A stretch of 64,000 bases of DNA, taken from assembly GCF_900111815.1 (NCBI RefSeq), contig NZ_LT630004.1:1648412-1712411 (forward strand). Reading direction: 5' to 3'. Position numbers and translations under genes: made by a program. The stretch comes from Bacillus massilinigeriensis (GTDB taxonomy: Bacteria > Bacillota > Bacilli > Bacillales > Cytobacillaceae). The notes below the pieces were generated by a model. That model searched no databases and was not told the origin of the DNA. It saw only the letters and a program-made list of their open reading frames with translations. Positions 56,188 to 64,000 of the stretch are shown piece by piece; position 1 is the stretch's first letter, and every line of letters begins with the position of its first letter.

Positions 56188-57033
56188 TTATAGCTGCTCT
56201 TCTTCGTTACTCTTACAAACTGGGTTATCTTCATAGGAAATCCAATCGCTAAAACTTCCTGCATATAACTTTACATTCTTAAAGCCAGCTTCCTTTAGGG
56301 CAAGAATATTAGGTGTCGCTGTAATACCTGATCCGCAATAAACAATAATCTGCCGGCTCTTGTCCAATTTTGCAAACCTTTCCACTTGCTCCTCAGATGC
56401 CTTAAAATAAATATCATCGTAACCTTGAAGCCAAGGCATATTGATCGCTCCTGGTATATGTCCTGCCTTTTTGTCAATCGGTTCCTCTATTCCCAAATAC
56501 CTTTTTTCTTCCCTTGCATCAATTAAAACTGATTCTTCGTTCTGCACAGCCTTCCTCACATCCCCAACAGAGGCAATGATGGATGAATCTAAAGAAATAT
56601 GATAGCTCATCTTCGGGTAAGTTTCGATTTTCTTCACCACATTAAAACCAGCGCTCTTCCAAGCATCCAGACCGCCATTTAGAATAAAGACATTGCCGTG
56701 ACCCACATACTTTAGCATCCACCATAACCTGGCAGCATAAGGTTCTCTCCCGGCATCGTAAAGAATCACCGTCATTTCATTATGAATGCCGTTTTTTTCT
56801 AAAGTTTTCCTGAAGGCTTCTGTCTCTGGAAGAGGATGGCGTCCGCCATGTACTCCAACAGGGCCTGACAAATCTTTGCCGATATCAAAGAAAACCGCAC
56901 CAGGAATATGACCGTTTTCGAAAGCACGCACTCCAGCCTCAGGATCGCCTAAGGAATACCTGCAGTCTACAATCCTGGTATGTTGATCGGATAGCCTTTC
57001 TGCAAGCCATTGAGTGTTAACAAAATGTTTCAT
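56188..57033 (-). CDS. sulfurtransferase (rhodanese, 3-mercaptopyruvate type)
   Basis: A two-rhodanese-domain protein of 281 residues. The C-terminal domain has the active-site loop YCGSGITATPNIL near 231-243, closest to 3-mercaptopyruvate/thiosulfate sulfurtransferases. The N-terminal domain is inactive. It starts ATGA-overlapped with ypbS. Last of the dynA-ypbS-sulfurtransferase unit. Substrate preference between mercaptopyruvate and thiosulfate is not settled. Confidence 0.88.
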   Translation of the reverse strand: MKHFVNTQWLAERLSDQHTRIVDCRYSLGDPEAGVRAFENGHIPGAVFFDIGKDLSGPVGVHGGRHPLPETEAFRKTLEKNGIHNEMTVILYDAGREPYAARLWWMLKYVGHGNVFILNGGLDAWKSAGFNVVKKIETYPKMSYHISLDSSIIASVGDVRKAVQNEESVLIDAREEKRYLGIEEPIDKKAGHIPGAINMPWLQGYDDIYFKASEEQVERFAKLDKSRQIIVYCGSGITATPNILALKEAGFKNVKLYAGSFSDWISYEDNPVCKSNEEEQL

Positions 57034-57221
57034 TCAGCTTTCCCGCCTTCCTTTTTTATTAATTCCTTTATATGCGGCTTAGGGTTCCAACATTGGAATT
57101 GATAATGAGGTTTTGTTGCAAATCCAAGTCTTTCACAGAAATAACTCATACCTTCTCCCGTCTTCTGTGGCGAAAAATGAATGCAGGTGGCGCAAGCATG
57201 AAAACGGCTTGTCGTGCTCAC
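57030..57221 (-). CDS. ypbS: YpbS-like cysteine-rich small protein
   Basis: A 63-residue protein: RFHACATCIHFSP near 6-18 has a CxxC pair, and FCERLG and QCWNPKPH add two more cysteines, a likely zinc site. It begins with GTG overlapping the dynA stop as GTGA and ends overlapping the next start as ATGA, so all three are translationally linked. Located after dynA as I recall for ypbS. Function unknown. Confidence 0.7.
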   Translation of the reverse strand: MSTTSRFHACATCIHFSPQKTGEGMSYFCERLGFATKPHYQFQCWNPKPHIKELIKKEGGKAE

Positions 57222-60200
57222 TCGCCAGCACCGTCACTGTCCTGCTTTATGATGGAAAGCTTTTCTTCAAGCAAATGAAGCGGGAATGTAGTTTCCATTG
57301 CCATTAGAATAGAAGTGAAAAATCCGATTACTTCTTCTTCCATCTCTTCAGTTAATCGTGTGAAGTGAGTCTGCAATACTTCAGCATACATGCTCTTCAC
57401 CCGGTGATTTTCCGTTTGTAAATACTCATCTGTCGGAGTTTGAAGCGCTTGCTCGAGCGCTTCGCTCAACAATTTCTTACCATCCTTTTCAAAGAAATGC
57501 TTTGGGTTTTTAAATAATGTTAAATGCTTTTTGCATCCCTTCCTATCCAACTCTTTGAAAGCTTCCTCAAAATCAAGCCGGTAAGAATGAAAATCCTTCC
57601 TATAAGGAATAAAGAGAGAAGGATGAATCTCTCTGATACGATCCATAATCGTCCGCTGGTATTCTACTATTTTCTTCACGATGAATGTATCCATTCTGAC
57701 TGTTGATGCACGTAATTCCTGGGATAAATCGAATCCGACTGCCTTCAGTAAATCATCTAGAGAACGATCCAGCTGTTTCTTTATATCACTTCCATCCTTT
57801 AATACTGCAGGATTAAAAGCTTCTTTAAAAAACTCTCCAAATCGAAAAAACACACGTTGTTTTAAATAGAATAAAAGTTCCTCCAATTCCTGTTCCATTG
57901 CTTTGATTAGCGTGTCTGGTTTTCCTTCTCGAATGGCAGCAGTTGCCAACTCTCTTTTATTCGTCAGTTCCTGAATCCTTTTCTGCTTCTTTTCACTGCT
58001 TTCCTTTGCTGATGCAACCATTTCTGACACCTGGTCAATGGCTTGCAGCCACTTAGCCTCTGCTGAATCAATAGCAACTCTCGCAAGGTCATTAGCGATG
58101 AATGAATAAAATGCTTTTTCAAATGTAACAAAGCGGGAATCAGCGGTTTTTTCATTCTCCATTTTTGCCTTTAATGCTGCAATGCTTGAAACAGGAAATA
58201 AGGTAGGTTTTCTAATTCCATACTTCACTAACTGCTCTCCCACATAACTCAGTACGTCACCCATTTCTTCCTGGGAAGAAGCAAGGTCAACAGCATTTAC
58301 TATGAAGAACATTTTATCAAGTTCGAAAGAATCCTTCACACGACCAAGCTGGATAAGAAATTCCCTATCTGCCCGAGAAAACGCATGATTATAGTAAGTG
58401 ACAAATAAAATGGCATCAGAATTCTTAATATATTCAAAAGCCACACCTGTATGCCTTGCGTTGATCGAATCCGCTCCTGGGGTATCAACAAGCGTGATAC
58501 CTTCCCTTGTAAGCTTGCAGTCATAATATACTTCTATCCATTCCACAAAGCATGATTTTTCCTCAGCAGCAACATACGCTTCAAAAGATTCCAATTCAAG
58601 GATAAACTGTTCACCCAATAAGTCAGAAAAATCATTAAATCCTTTAGAAAAAGCTTTTAAGAAGGAGGCATGAAGGCGATCCTCCGGTCTGGTTTCACCT
58701 GTTAGAAACCCAGGTTGGGCAATTTTTATAATGGCATCTTTTAGATTTGATGCAGATGATCCAAAAAGTTTGAGAGAACGGTTAACTTCGTCGAGTAATT
58801 GAGACTCCTCTTTCGCTTTCACTACCACAGTTCCATGGGGGTGAAGTGCGTCTACTGGCATTATTTTATTAATGGTAGCGGTAGTAGGGTTGGGAGATAC
58901 AGGGAGTAGCTTATCGCCAATAAGTGCATTGGCAAAGGATGACTTTCCTGCGCTGAAAGCCCCAAATAGCGCAACCGTAAATTTTCTGTTTTCAAGCCTT
59001 TCTGCTTTATGAGTAAGTTCAGCAGCCAACTTTTCCAATCCGGGGAGTCCCTCTAATCCATTTGCAGTGTTCCGAAGCTTCCAAACAGTGTTTTTAACTA
59101 GTTTATGAGACTCATCAAGATCGTTAGCTATCTCTCCGGCTTCACTTTCTTCCACTCCCATTGATACTTTTTCCTTTTGAGAAATATGATCTCTGTCATT
59201 TTCTAATGAAAGACTGTAAACCACTTCTTCATTGTATTGCTCTGGGGCAAAAAGCAACTCGGCATTCAACGAAACTTCCCCTGTATACTCGGAATTTATG
59301 ACATCCAGCACTTTCTGTTTTTTCAGGGAAACGTCTGCTAAACACGTTTCTAATTTTTTATACGCAGCATTCAGATTTTCATATCTATGTTCTTCTTCCC
59401 GCAACGTATGGAGTTCTTTTTCAGCAGCAACTGACACCAGCTTGGCAAGCTTTTGCCTAATGGACACAAATTGTTTCTTGACTTCTTTTTTTACAGCCTC
59501 TGCTACATCATTTGTGTAAACCAAAACATAATCACCAGATAATGATGCGCCGTTTTTTATCGTCTCTGCCAAGAGTTCTGGTGGAAAAACAATTTCATAA
59601 CCCTGAAGCGAGTTTGTTAGTTCATTATCGTGGACTCCTTTCTCTCTCATCCACTTTTGAATATGTTCTTTAATATGCCATTCAATTTGAGTCTTAATTT
59701 TTTCCATCAAATCACTATGGAAAGCTTGCAGCCTACGCTGCCGTTCCTCCCGGGTTTTTTGCTTTGCAAAAAAGAGCCCTGCTTTAAATCCTGACTCCAT
59801 ACTTTCAAGGTAGTTTTCTGCTAATTCCCTTGTTTCATAAGGCATTAAATACGCGTTTTTCAGAATCGCAGTCAATGCAGTATCAAGCTCAATCTCTGAA
59901 TTCTCTTTGATTCTCTCCAGTTCTCCTACGCTCTCCTGAACGGTTAGAAGTTTCTCCGAAATATCGTCCCATTCTGCCTCTGGTAAATCCTTCAAAGTTT
60001 TCCTTGCATGCGAGAGCTCTTCGTCCAACCTTCTATCAAGCTGTTCTAAGTGTTCAAGCGCAACATTAACAGCTGCGTTATGAACGGATTGGATTAAAAG
60101 GGGCTCTTTATTTGAAATTTTGTCTTTAATAAATTGCTGCAGGTTTTTAAAATCATTCCCTGATGTTTCAGGCTGTCTCAATGATGTATAAAAAATCCCT

Positions 60201-60898
60201 TCTGGATGAACCCCCCAAGCAGCAAATGATTGAAATACACTGTCCTGAAATTCGTTAAATCTTAATTCACCCTCGTTATGCTTATCAATTTGATTGACAA
60301 TCAAATAAAGTTCTTTGCCTGCCTCACACAAATCCTTTGCGAACATGAAGTTCACCTCGGATTGTACATGGTTATAATCCATGACATAAAACACCAAGTC
60401 CGCCAGATGCAGCGCTGATTCAGTAGCGATTCTGTGAGCGTCATCTGCCGAATCAATTCCTGGTGTATCCAGGATGACACAATCCTTCAGCAAAGCTGTT
60501 TCAGCAGTGCTTATTTCGATCATCCTGATACTGTCTCCGTCCCTGCAATGACGCTTGACCTCTTCATAATCATATGGTGCAGGATACAGCCTTGGCTTCC
60601 CGTCTTTAAAGAAAACCCTTGCATATTCGTCTCCGCTTCGGACTTTGACGAGGTTAGCACTCGTTGGAATAGGACTTGACGGCAAAATATCATTACCGAC
60701 AAGCCTGTTGATCATACTGGATTTCCCTGCAGAAAAATGACCGCAAAAAGCAATGACAAATTCTTTGCTTTGCACCTTCCGACCAAGCTCCAATATTTTA
60801 GAAACCGCTTTCTTATCTTCATTTTTCAAACATTCATCATGGAGCGTTCCAAGTTTCTGAAGCAACTCCGGTCGTTTTACTACTATTGATTGACCCAT
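57218..60898 (-). CDS. dynA: dynamin-like membrane fusion/protection protein DynA
   Basis: A large GTPase of 1226 residues made of two fused dynamin modules. The first P-loop FCGHFSAGKSSMINRL lies near 51-66, the second VALFGAFSAGKSSF near 640-655; each has its own DTPG (LDTPGIDSA and VDTPGADSI). Coiled-coil stalks lie between. The Bacillus DynA tethers and fuses membranes and helps the cell survive membrane damage and phage. ATG at 60898, two codons inside another ATG, is placed seven bases after AAGGGG. No transmembrane segment; it binds the inner leaflet. Confidence 0.95.
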   Translation of the reverse strand: MGQSIVVKRPELLQKLGTLHDECLKNEDKKAVSKILELGRKVQSKEFVIAFCGHFSAGKSSMINRLVGNDILPSSPIPTSANLVKVRSGDEYARVFFKDGKPRLYPAPYDYEEVKRHCRDGDSIRMIEISTAETALLKDCVILDTPGIDSADDAHRIATESALHLADLVFYVMDYNHVQSEVNFMFAKDLCEAGKELYLIVNQIDKHNEGELRFNEFQDSVFQSFAAWGVHPEGIFYTSLRQPETSGNDFKNLQQFIKDKISNKEPLLIQSVHNAAVNVALEHLEQLDRRLDEELSHARKTLKDLPEAEWDDISEKLLTVQESVGELERIKENSEIELDTALTAILKNAYLMPYETRELAENYLESMESGFKAGLFFAKQKTREERQRRLQAFHSDLMEKIKTQIEWHIKEHIQKWMREKGVHDNELTNSLQGYEIVFPPELLAETIKNGASLSGDYVLVYTNDVAEAVKKEVKKQFVSIRQKLAKLVSVAAEKELHTLREEEHRYENLNAAYKKLETCLADVSLKKQKVLDVINSEYTGEVSLNAELLFAPEQYNEEVVYSLSLENDRDHISQKEKVSMGVEESEAGEIANDLDESHKLVKNTVWKLRNTANGLEGLPGLEKLAAELTHKAERLENRKFTVALFGAFSAGKSSFANALIGDKLLPVSPNPTTATINKIMPVDALHPHGTVVVKAKEESQLLDEVNRSLKLFGSSASNLKDAIIKIAQPGFLTGETRPEDRLHASFLKAFSKGFNDFSDLLGEQFILELESFEAYVAAEEKSCFVEWIEVYYDCKLTREGITLVDTPGADSINARHTGVAFEYIKNSDAILFVTYYNHAFSRADREFLIQLGRVKDSFELDKMFFIVNAVDLASSQEEMGDVLSYVGEQLVKYGIRKPTLFPVSSIAALKAKMENEKTADSRFVTFEKAFYSFIANDLARVAIDSAEAKWLQAIDQVSEMVASAKESSEKKQKRIQELTNKRELATAAIREGKPDTLIKAMEQELEELLFYLKQRVFFRFGEFFKEAFNPAVLKDGSDIKKQLDRSLDDLLKAVGFDLSQELRASTVRMDTFIVKKIVEYQRTIMDRIREIHPSLFIPYRKDFHSYRLDFEEAFKELDRKGCKKHLTLFKNPKHFFEKDGKKLLSEALEQALQTPTDEYLQTENHRVKSMYAEVLQTHFTRLTEEMEEEVIGFFTSILMAMETTFPLHLLEEKLSIIKQDSDGAGE

Positions 60899-60987
60899 TT
60901 TCATACCCCTTGTGACAATTTTGTGAATATGTTCATTATAAATAATTCTTTGCTATTTTCCTATAGTAACAGACAGGATTGAAAAAA

Positions 60988-61014
60988 ATAAAAACCCGGC
61001 ATAGATAGCCAGGT
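60988..61014 (-). terminator. terminator between bpsB and dynA
   Basis: Stem AACCTGGC/GCCGGGTT with a short loop, followed by TTTTTATTTTTTT on the minus strand. It separates the bps unit from dynA, which must have its own promoter, probably TATAAT at 60935-60940. Confidence 0.75.
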
Positions 61015-61042
61015 TCCATCATTTGGTTATTTATATATTTTT

Positions 61043-61129
61043 TCAATGTGGTTTTAGTACATTACCTAATACATGCTTCATTACTGCACAGTATACAACG
61101 ACTGTAGAGACTACAAATAGAGAGACCAT
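61043..61129 (-). CDS. candidate 28-residue membrane peptide
   Basis: ATG at 61129 encodes MVSLFVVSTVVVYCAVMKHVL and a short tail ending KPH. One hydrophobic span. GAGG lies 15 bases upstream, too far for a good site, so this is only a candidate. It would lie between bpsB and the terminator. Confidence 0.3.
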   Translation of the reverse strand: MVSLFVVSTVVVYCAVMKHVLGNVLKPH

Positions 61130-61231
61130 TCTGGTAACACCATCCTCAAGCTGACAGATTTGTTTAATTGAGAATAAATATCAACCTCAAGTAACAGTTT
61201 ACCATCATCAATATCCCTTTTCAACCTGTCT

Positions 61232-61807
61232 CTAACGATTGTCAAACTTATTTAACAAATTAGGCAAAAAACGATTTTTCTCCTTAAAGGTTTCTCCATA
61301 TGTTGTCCATTCCTTCAGTGCCTTTTCCTCTGCATGAATTCTAATGGATAAAATAATGATGTTAATTACGGTAAAGAATAATGCAGTAAAATATGCTTCA
61401 AACATCAGGGGAATAATCATTATTTCCGCTGTTACCACTGCATAGTTTGGGTGTTTTAGCAGCTTGTAAGGTCCTTTTTTCACTGCTTCGGCACCTGGCA
61501 GGATGATGATTTTTGTATTCCAAAAAGGGCCAAGTGACATCAATGCCCACACTCTCATAACTTGGGTGGCAAGGAACAAGCTTATCAGCAATGGCCAAAA
61601 TGCGGAAAGATCCCTTCCCATGAAAACCACTTCTGCAACTGTCGATAGAAGAAAAGCTATATGGATTAGAACCATTGCCTTGTAATGGCCTTGCCCTGCC
61701 TCAATGGCTCCCATTGCTTTTAGCTTTTGCTCATTGCTTCTTGCAATTACAAGTTCAGAAAGCCGTTGGAAGATAATAAAACCGATAAAAAGATAAAATA
61801 CCATCAT
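61232..61807 (-). CDS. bpsB: isoprenylcysteine-carboxymethyltransferase-like BpsB
   Basis: A 191-residue membrane methyltransferase (ICMT family) with four or five segments. GPYKLLKHPNYAVVTAEIM near 110-128 is the SAM-binding signature, and HAEEKALKEWTTYGETFKEKNRFLP near 160-184 the terminal motif. It overlaps bpsA as ATGATG. In B. subtilis YpbQ methylates alkylpyrones made by BpsA; the same is inferred here. Confidence 0.9.
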   Translation of the reverse strand: MMVFYLFIGFIIFQRLSELVIARSNEQKLKAMGAIEAGQGHYKAMVLIHIAFLLSTVAEVVFMGRDLSAFWPLLISLFLATQVMRVWALMSLGPFWNTKIIILPGAEAVKKGPYKLLKHPNYAVVTAEIMIIPLMFEAYFTALFFTVINIIILSIRIHAEEKALKEWTTYGETFKEKNRFLPNLLNKFDNR

Positions 61808-62889
61808 TCCCACCTCAATAGAAGCAACTCTGAACTAAATCCCGGCCCTAGTGCTGCCGCCAGGCCGTACTCTCCTCCTGATGCTTTCTCCATGAACCGC
61901 CTAAGGACATAGAGAATCGTTGCAGATGACATGTTGCCGTGTTCCCTTAAAACATCAAGGGAGACCTCAATCTTCTCTTCCTCAAAGCCAAGTGCTTGTA
62001 CATATGCATCGAGTACTTTCTTTCCGCCAGGATGTGCGATGAAATGATGAATATTCTCTATCTTCAATCCATCTTTTTGAAGGAATTCCTCTACATTTGG
62101 CTTCAGCCAGTCCTGAACAATGGACGGGATGCTTTTTGAGAAAACGACATGCAATCCTCCGTCCTTCACATCCCAGCCCATCACATCAAGAGCGTTTGGC
62201 ATTAATGTAGCATGTGTATCTAGAATCCGCGGGTTGGAAGAAAGCCTGGAGAATTTCTTATAATCCGATTGATCACCGCAAACTAGCGTGCACGCCACGC
62301 CGTCTGCAAACAGGGATGTCCCGACAAGATTACTCTTCGACCGGTCATTAGGCTGAAAAGTGAGGCTGCAAAGCTCTACAGCAAGCACAAGTATTTTTGC
62401 TTCAGGAAATGCCTTGCAGTATTCATAAGCGCGGGAAAGTCCAGCTGCCCCGCCTGCACAGCCCAACCCCCAAATGGGAATTCTTTTTGTGTGCTTTGAA
62501 AAAGGTAGGATATTCATAATCCTCGCTTCAATGCTCGGTGTACTCATTCCCGTACTTGTAACAGTGATAATTCCATCAATATCTTTGTATGGAACTTTCT
62601 CTGTTAAAAACTCTTTGCTTGAAAGGCAATGTTCCATTGCTTTGGCACCTAACTGAACAGCTGTCTCAATGAAAGCGTCATTTTTTTCTTGAAGGCTATG
62701 CTCACACTCATACCAATCAAGACTTTTTGCAAATCTTCGCTTTTGTATTTGCCCATTTTGAAACACTTTCAACAGCCTGTTGATATCCTTGAAGTTTTCT
62801 GAGAATAACTTCTGGGCAAACTCCATTACTTTATCCTGCTCAACTAAAAATGGCGGATGTTCTTCCACTGTAGACAATATGATTGGCAT
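61804..62889 (-). CDS. bpsA: type III polyketide synthase BpsA
   Basis: A chalcone-synthase-like enzyme of 361 residues that makes alkylpyrones from fatty acyl-CoA and malonyl-CoA. The catalytic triad is visible: Cys144 in LGCAGGAAGL, His near 286 in HFIAHPGGKK, and Asn near 322 in REHGNMSSAT. Strong site GAAGGAGAG. Works with BpsB to make membrane-associated O-methyl alkylpyrones. Confidence 0.95.
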   Translation of the reverse strand: MPIILSTVEEHPPFLVEQDKVMEFAQKLFSENFKDINRLLKVFQNGQIQKRRFAKSLDWYECEHSLQEKNDAFIETAVQLGAKAMEHCLSSKEFLTEKVPYKDIDGIITVTSTGMSTPSIEARIMNILPFSKHTKRIPIWGLGCAGGAAGLSRAYEYCKAFPEAKILVLAVELCSLTFQPNDRSKSNLVGTSLFADGVACTLVCGDQSDYKKFSRLSSNPRILDTHATLMPNALDVMGWDVKDGGLHVVFSKSIPSIVQDWLKPNVEEFLQKDGLKIENIHHFIAHPGGKKVLDAYVQALGFEEEKIEVSLDVLREHGNMSSATILYVLRRFMEKASGGEYGLAAALGPGFSSELLLLRWE

Positions 62890-62974
62890 AGTTTCTCTCC
62901 TTCAACATCTTAAGGTTACTTTTTCCATTTACCCGAAGACTATGCAGTGAAACAAGACAAGTGTCCTTTCAAAA

Positions 62975-63008
62975 AAAATAAAAAAGCTTTCCCGCAAAAA
63001 GGAAAAGC
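62975..63008 (-). terminator. terminator after the SDR gene
   Basis: Stem GCTTTTCC/GGGAAAGC (62986-63008), then TTTTTTATTTTTTTT on the minus strand, between the SDR and bpsA. Confidence 0.8.
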
Positions 63009-63084
63009 AAGACGTTTTGAAGATGTTGCTGTGCATTTTTATTATAGACGAATATTGTCATTAATATGAAAAGGAAATATTTCT

Positions 63085-63858
63085 TCAGAACCCCTGGATT
63101 GTCATTCCGCCGTCCACAAACAGTGTTTGGCCCGTAATATAGCTTCCCGCATCCGTGCAAAGAAAAACTGCTGGTCCTACAAGCTCAGGCAATTCACCAA
63201 TCCTTTTCAAAGGAGTAACCGCAAGGATGTCATTTACATAACTTTCATCCTGCAGCAATTTTTCTGTAAGTGGTGTCCGAAAATACCATGGTCCAATAGA
63301 ATTGATATTTATGCCATATTTGCCCCACTCCAATGCTAATACCTTTGTCATTTGTATCATCGCTGCCTTTGTTGCGGCATAGACAACTCCTGTACGTAAT
63401 GCAACATGGCCGGCAACAGACGAAATATTTATGATTCTTCCTCCCTTGCCCCCCCTTCGCATTTCTTTGCCTGCTTCTTGAGACATCATGAACGCTGACT
63501 TAAGGTTTGTATCCATGATGGTTTGCCATTCCTCATCTGTCACATCCATGGCTTTAGTCCTGATATTCATTCCTGCATTGTTGATGAGAATGTCAATTCC
63601 ACCCCACTCTCGTGCTATATGTTCGACAGCATGTTGGATATGTCCCCTCCGGGTCACATCAGCTGGTACGATCATCGCTTTTCTTCCTAGCGCTTCGACC
63701 TTTGAAGCGGTTTCATCTAAGTCTTTTTCTGTTCTTGAAATCAGAGCCACATCTGCGCCTGCTTCAGCAAGGCCAATGGCAATCGCGCGGCCAATCCCAC
63801 GTCCTGCTCCAGTAACTATTGCTGTTTTGCCTTCTAAATGAAACGAAGGTAAATACAT
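63085..63858 (-). CDS. short-chain dehydrogenase/reductase
   Basis: A classical SDR of 257 residues. TGAGRGIGRAIAIGL near 16-30 binds NAD(P), NNAGMN near 91 is conserved, and Ser in IINISSVAG (about 148) with YAATKAA (Tyr near 160, Lys near 164) form the catalytic set. FVDGG near the end is typical. Best fits gluconate 5-dehydrogenase or glucose dehydrogenase relatives; exact substrate unknown. ATG behind GGTGATG. Confidence 0.88.
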   Translation of the reverse strand: MYLPSFHLEGKTAIVTGAGRGIGRAIAIGLAEAGADVALISRTEKDLDETASKVEALGRKAMIVPADVTRRGHIQHAVEHIAREWGGIDILINNAGMNIRTKAMDVTDEEWQTIMDTNLKSAFMMSQEAGKEMRRGGKGGRIINISSVAGHVALRTGVVYAATKAAMIQMTKVLALEWGKYGININSIGPWYFRTPLTEKLLQDESYVNDILAVTPLKRIGELPELVGPAVFLCTDAGSYITGQTLFVDGGMTIQGF

Positions 63859-63940
63859 GTTATCATCACCAATCCTTTTTGCAGCTTTTCGTCCATTCTA
63901 ACACGTTATAGGACAAACTCCCATCAAGGTGATTCCAAAC

Positions 63941-63989
63941 AAAAAAAGCTGGCTCAAAAGGTAATCTCTCTAGCCTTTTGAGTCAGCTT
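63941..63989 (-). terminator. terminator of a gene beyond the right edge
   Basis: Stem AAGCTGACTCAAAAGG paired with CCTTTTGAGCCAGCTT, then TTTTTTT on the minus strand, so a minus-strand gene should end just right of the window. Confidence 0.85.
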
Positions 63990-64000
63990 CTTATTGTTCA

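Overview
The window looks like a low-GC Bacillaceae chromosome. The 16S gene ends in the Bacillus-type anti-Shine-Dalgarno sequence, ribosome binding sites are strong (GGAGG/GGGGG type), TTG and GTG starts are common, and the gene order from right to left follows the yp* region of the Bacillus subtilis map as I remember it: bpsA-bpsB-dynA-ypbS, ypcP, ypdQ/ypeP/ypeQ/cspD, metA, a bsaA-type peroxidase, ypgQ, ypgR, brxA(yphP), ypiP, ypjP, thyA-dfrA, ilvA, ypmP, ypmQ, ypmS, msrA-msrB and a ypqE-like PTS IIA gene. The genus cannot be fixed from sequence reading alone. Nearly all genes lie on the minus strand.

Layout, left to right: (1) 1-1800, a 16S rRNA gene on the minus strand with tandem promoters; the 23S/5S part lies off the left edge. 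(2) 1.8-10.1 kb, a beta-lysine locus (yokU, kamA, kamR, ablB, yodQ, yodR, yodS, yodT) with a perfect sigma-54 promoter before kamA and two matching 16-bp palindromes around kamR. (3) 10.2-18.8 kb, an LD-carboxypeptidase, a FAD dehydrogenase, an SGNH hydrolase plus DUF502 protein, and the ypqE/msrB/msrA, ypmS, ypmQ, DegV and ypmP block. (4) 18.9-30.4 kb, an uptake [NiFe]-hydrogenase island: structural genes hyaA-B-C, protease, an odd four-cysteine protein, hypA-B-F-C-D-E, and its own tatA/tatC. It sits exactly between ilvA and ypmP, which I recall as neighbours in B. subtilis. (5) 30.5-40.5 kb, ilvA, dfrA, thyA, a secreted lethal-factor/Pro-Pro-endopeptidase-like protease behind a Fur-box-like site, TerD and TerC proteins, ypjP, a 25-residue membrane peptide gene missed by length cutoffs, ypiP, brxA, ypgR, and a broken methyltransferase. 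(6) 40.5-52 kb, an ABC-F factor, ypgQ, DegV, peroxidase, fhs, metA, a methyltransferase, mntR and topB. (7) 52-64 kb, cspD, three RNase H/zinc-finger genes, a YuiD-type protein, ypcP, the dynA-ypbS-sulfurtransferase operon, bpsA-bpsB and an SDR.

How the genes fit together: the kam/yod locus probably converts lysine to beta-lysine and N-acetyl-beta-lysine and feeds the carbon through deacetylation, transamination and CoA transfer, with KamR and sigma-54 controlling kamA. The hydrogenase island is self-contained for making, folding, exporting and anchoring an H2-oxidising enzyme: maturation by HypA-F and a protease, export by a linked Tat pair, and electron transfer to a b-type cytochrome. The most interesting unexplained items are the KamR palindromes, the Rieske-like four-cysteine protein in the hydrogenase operon, the candidate Fur-controlled protease and the very small membrane peptides.
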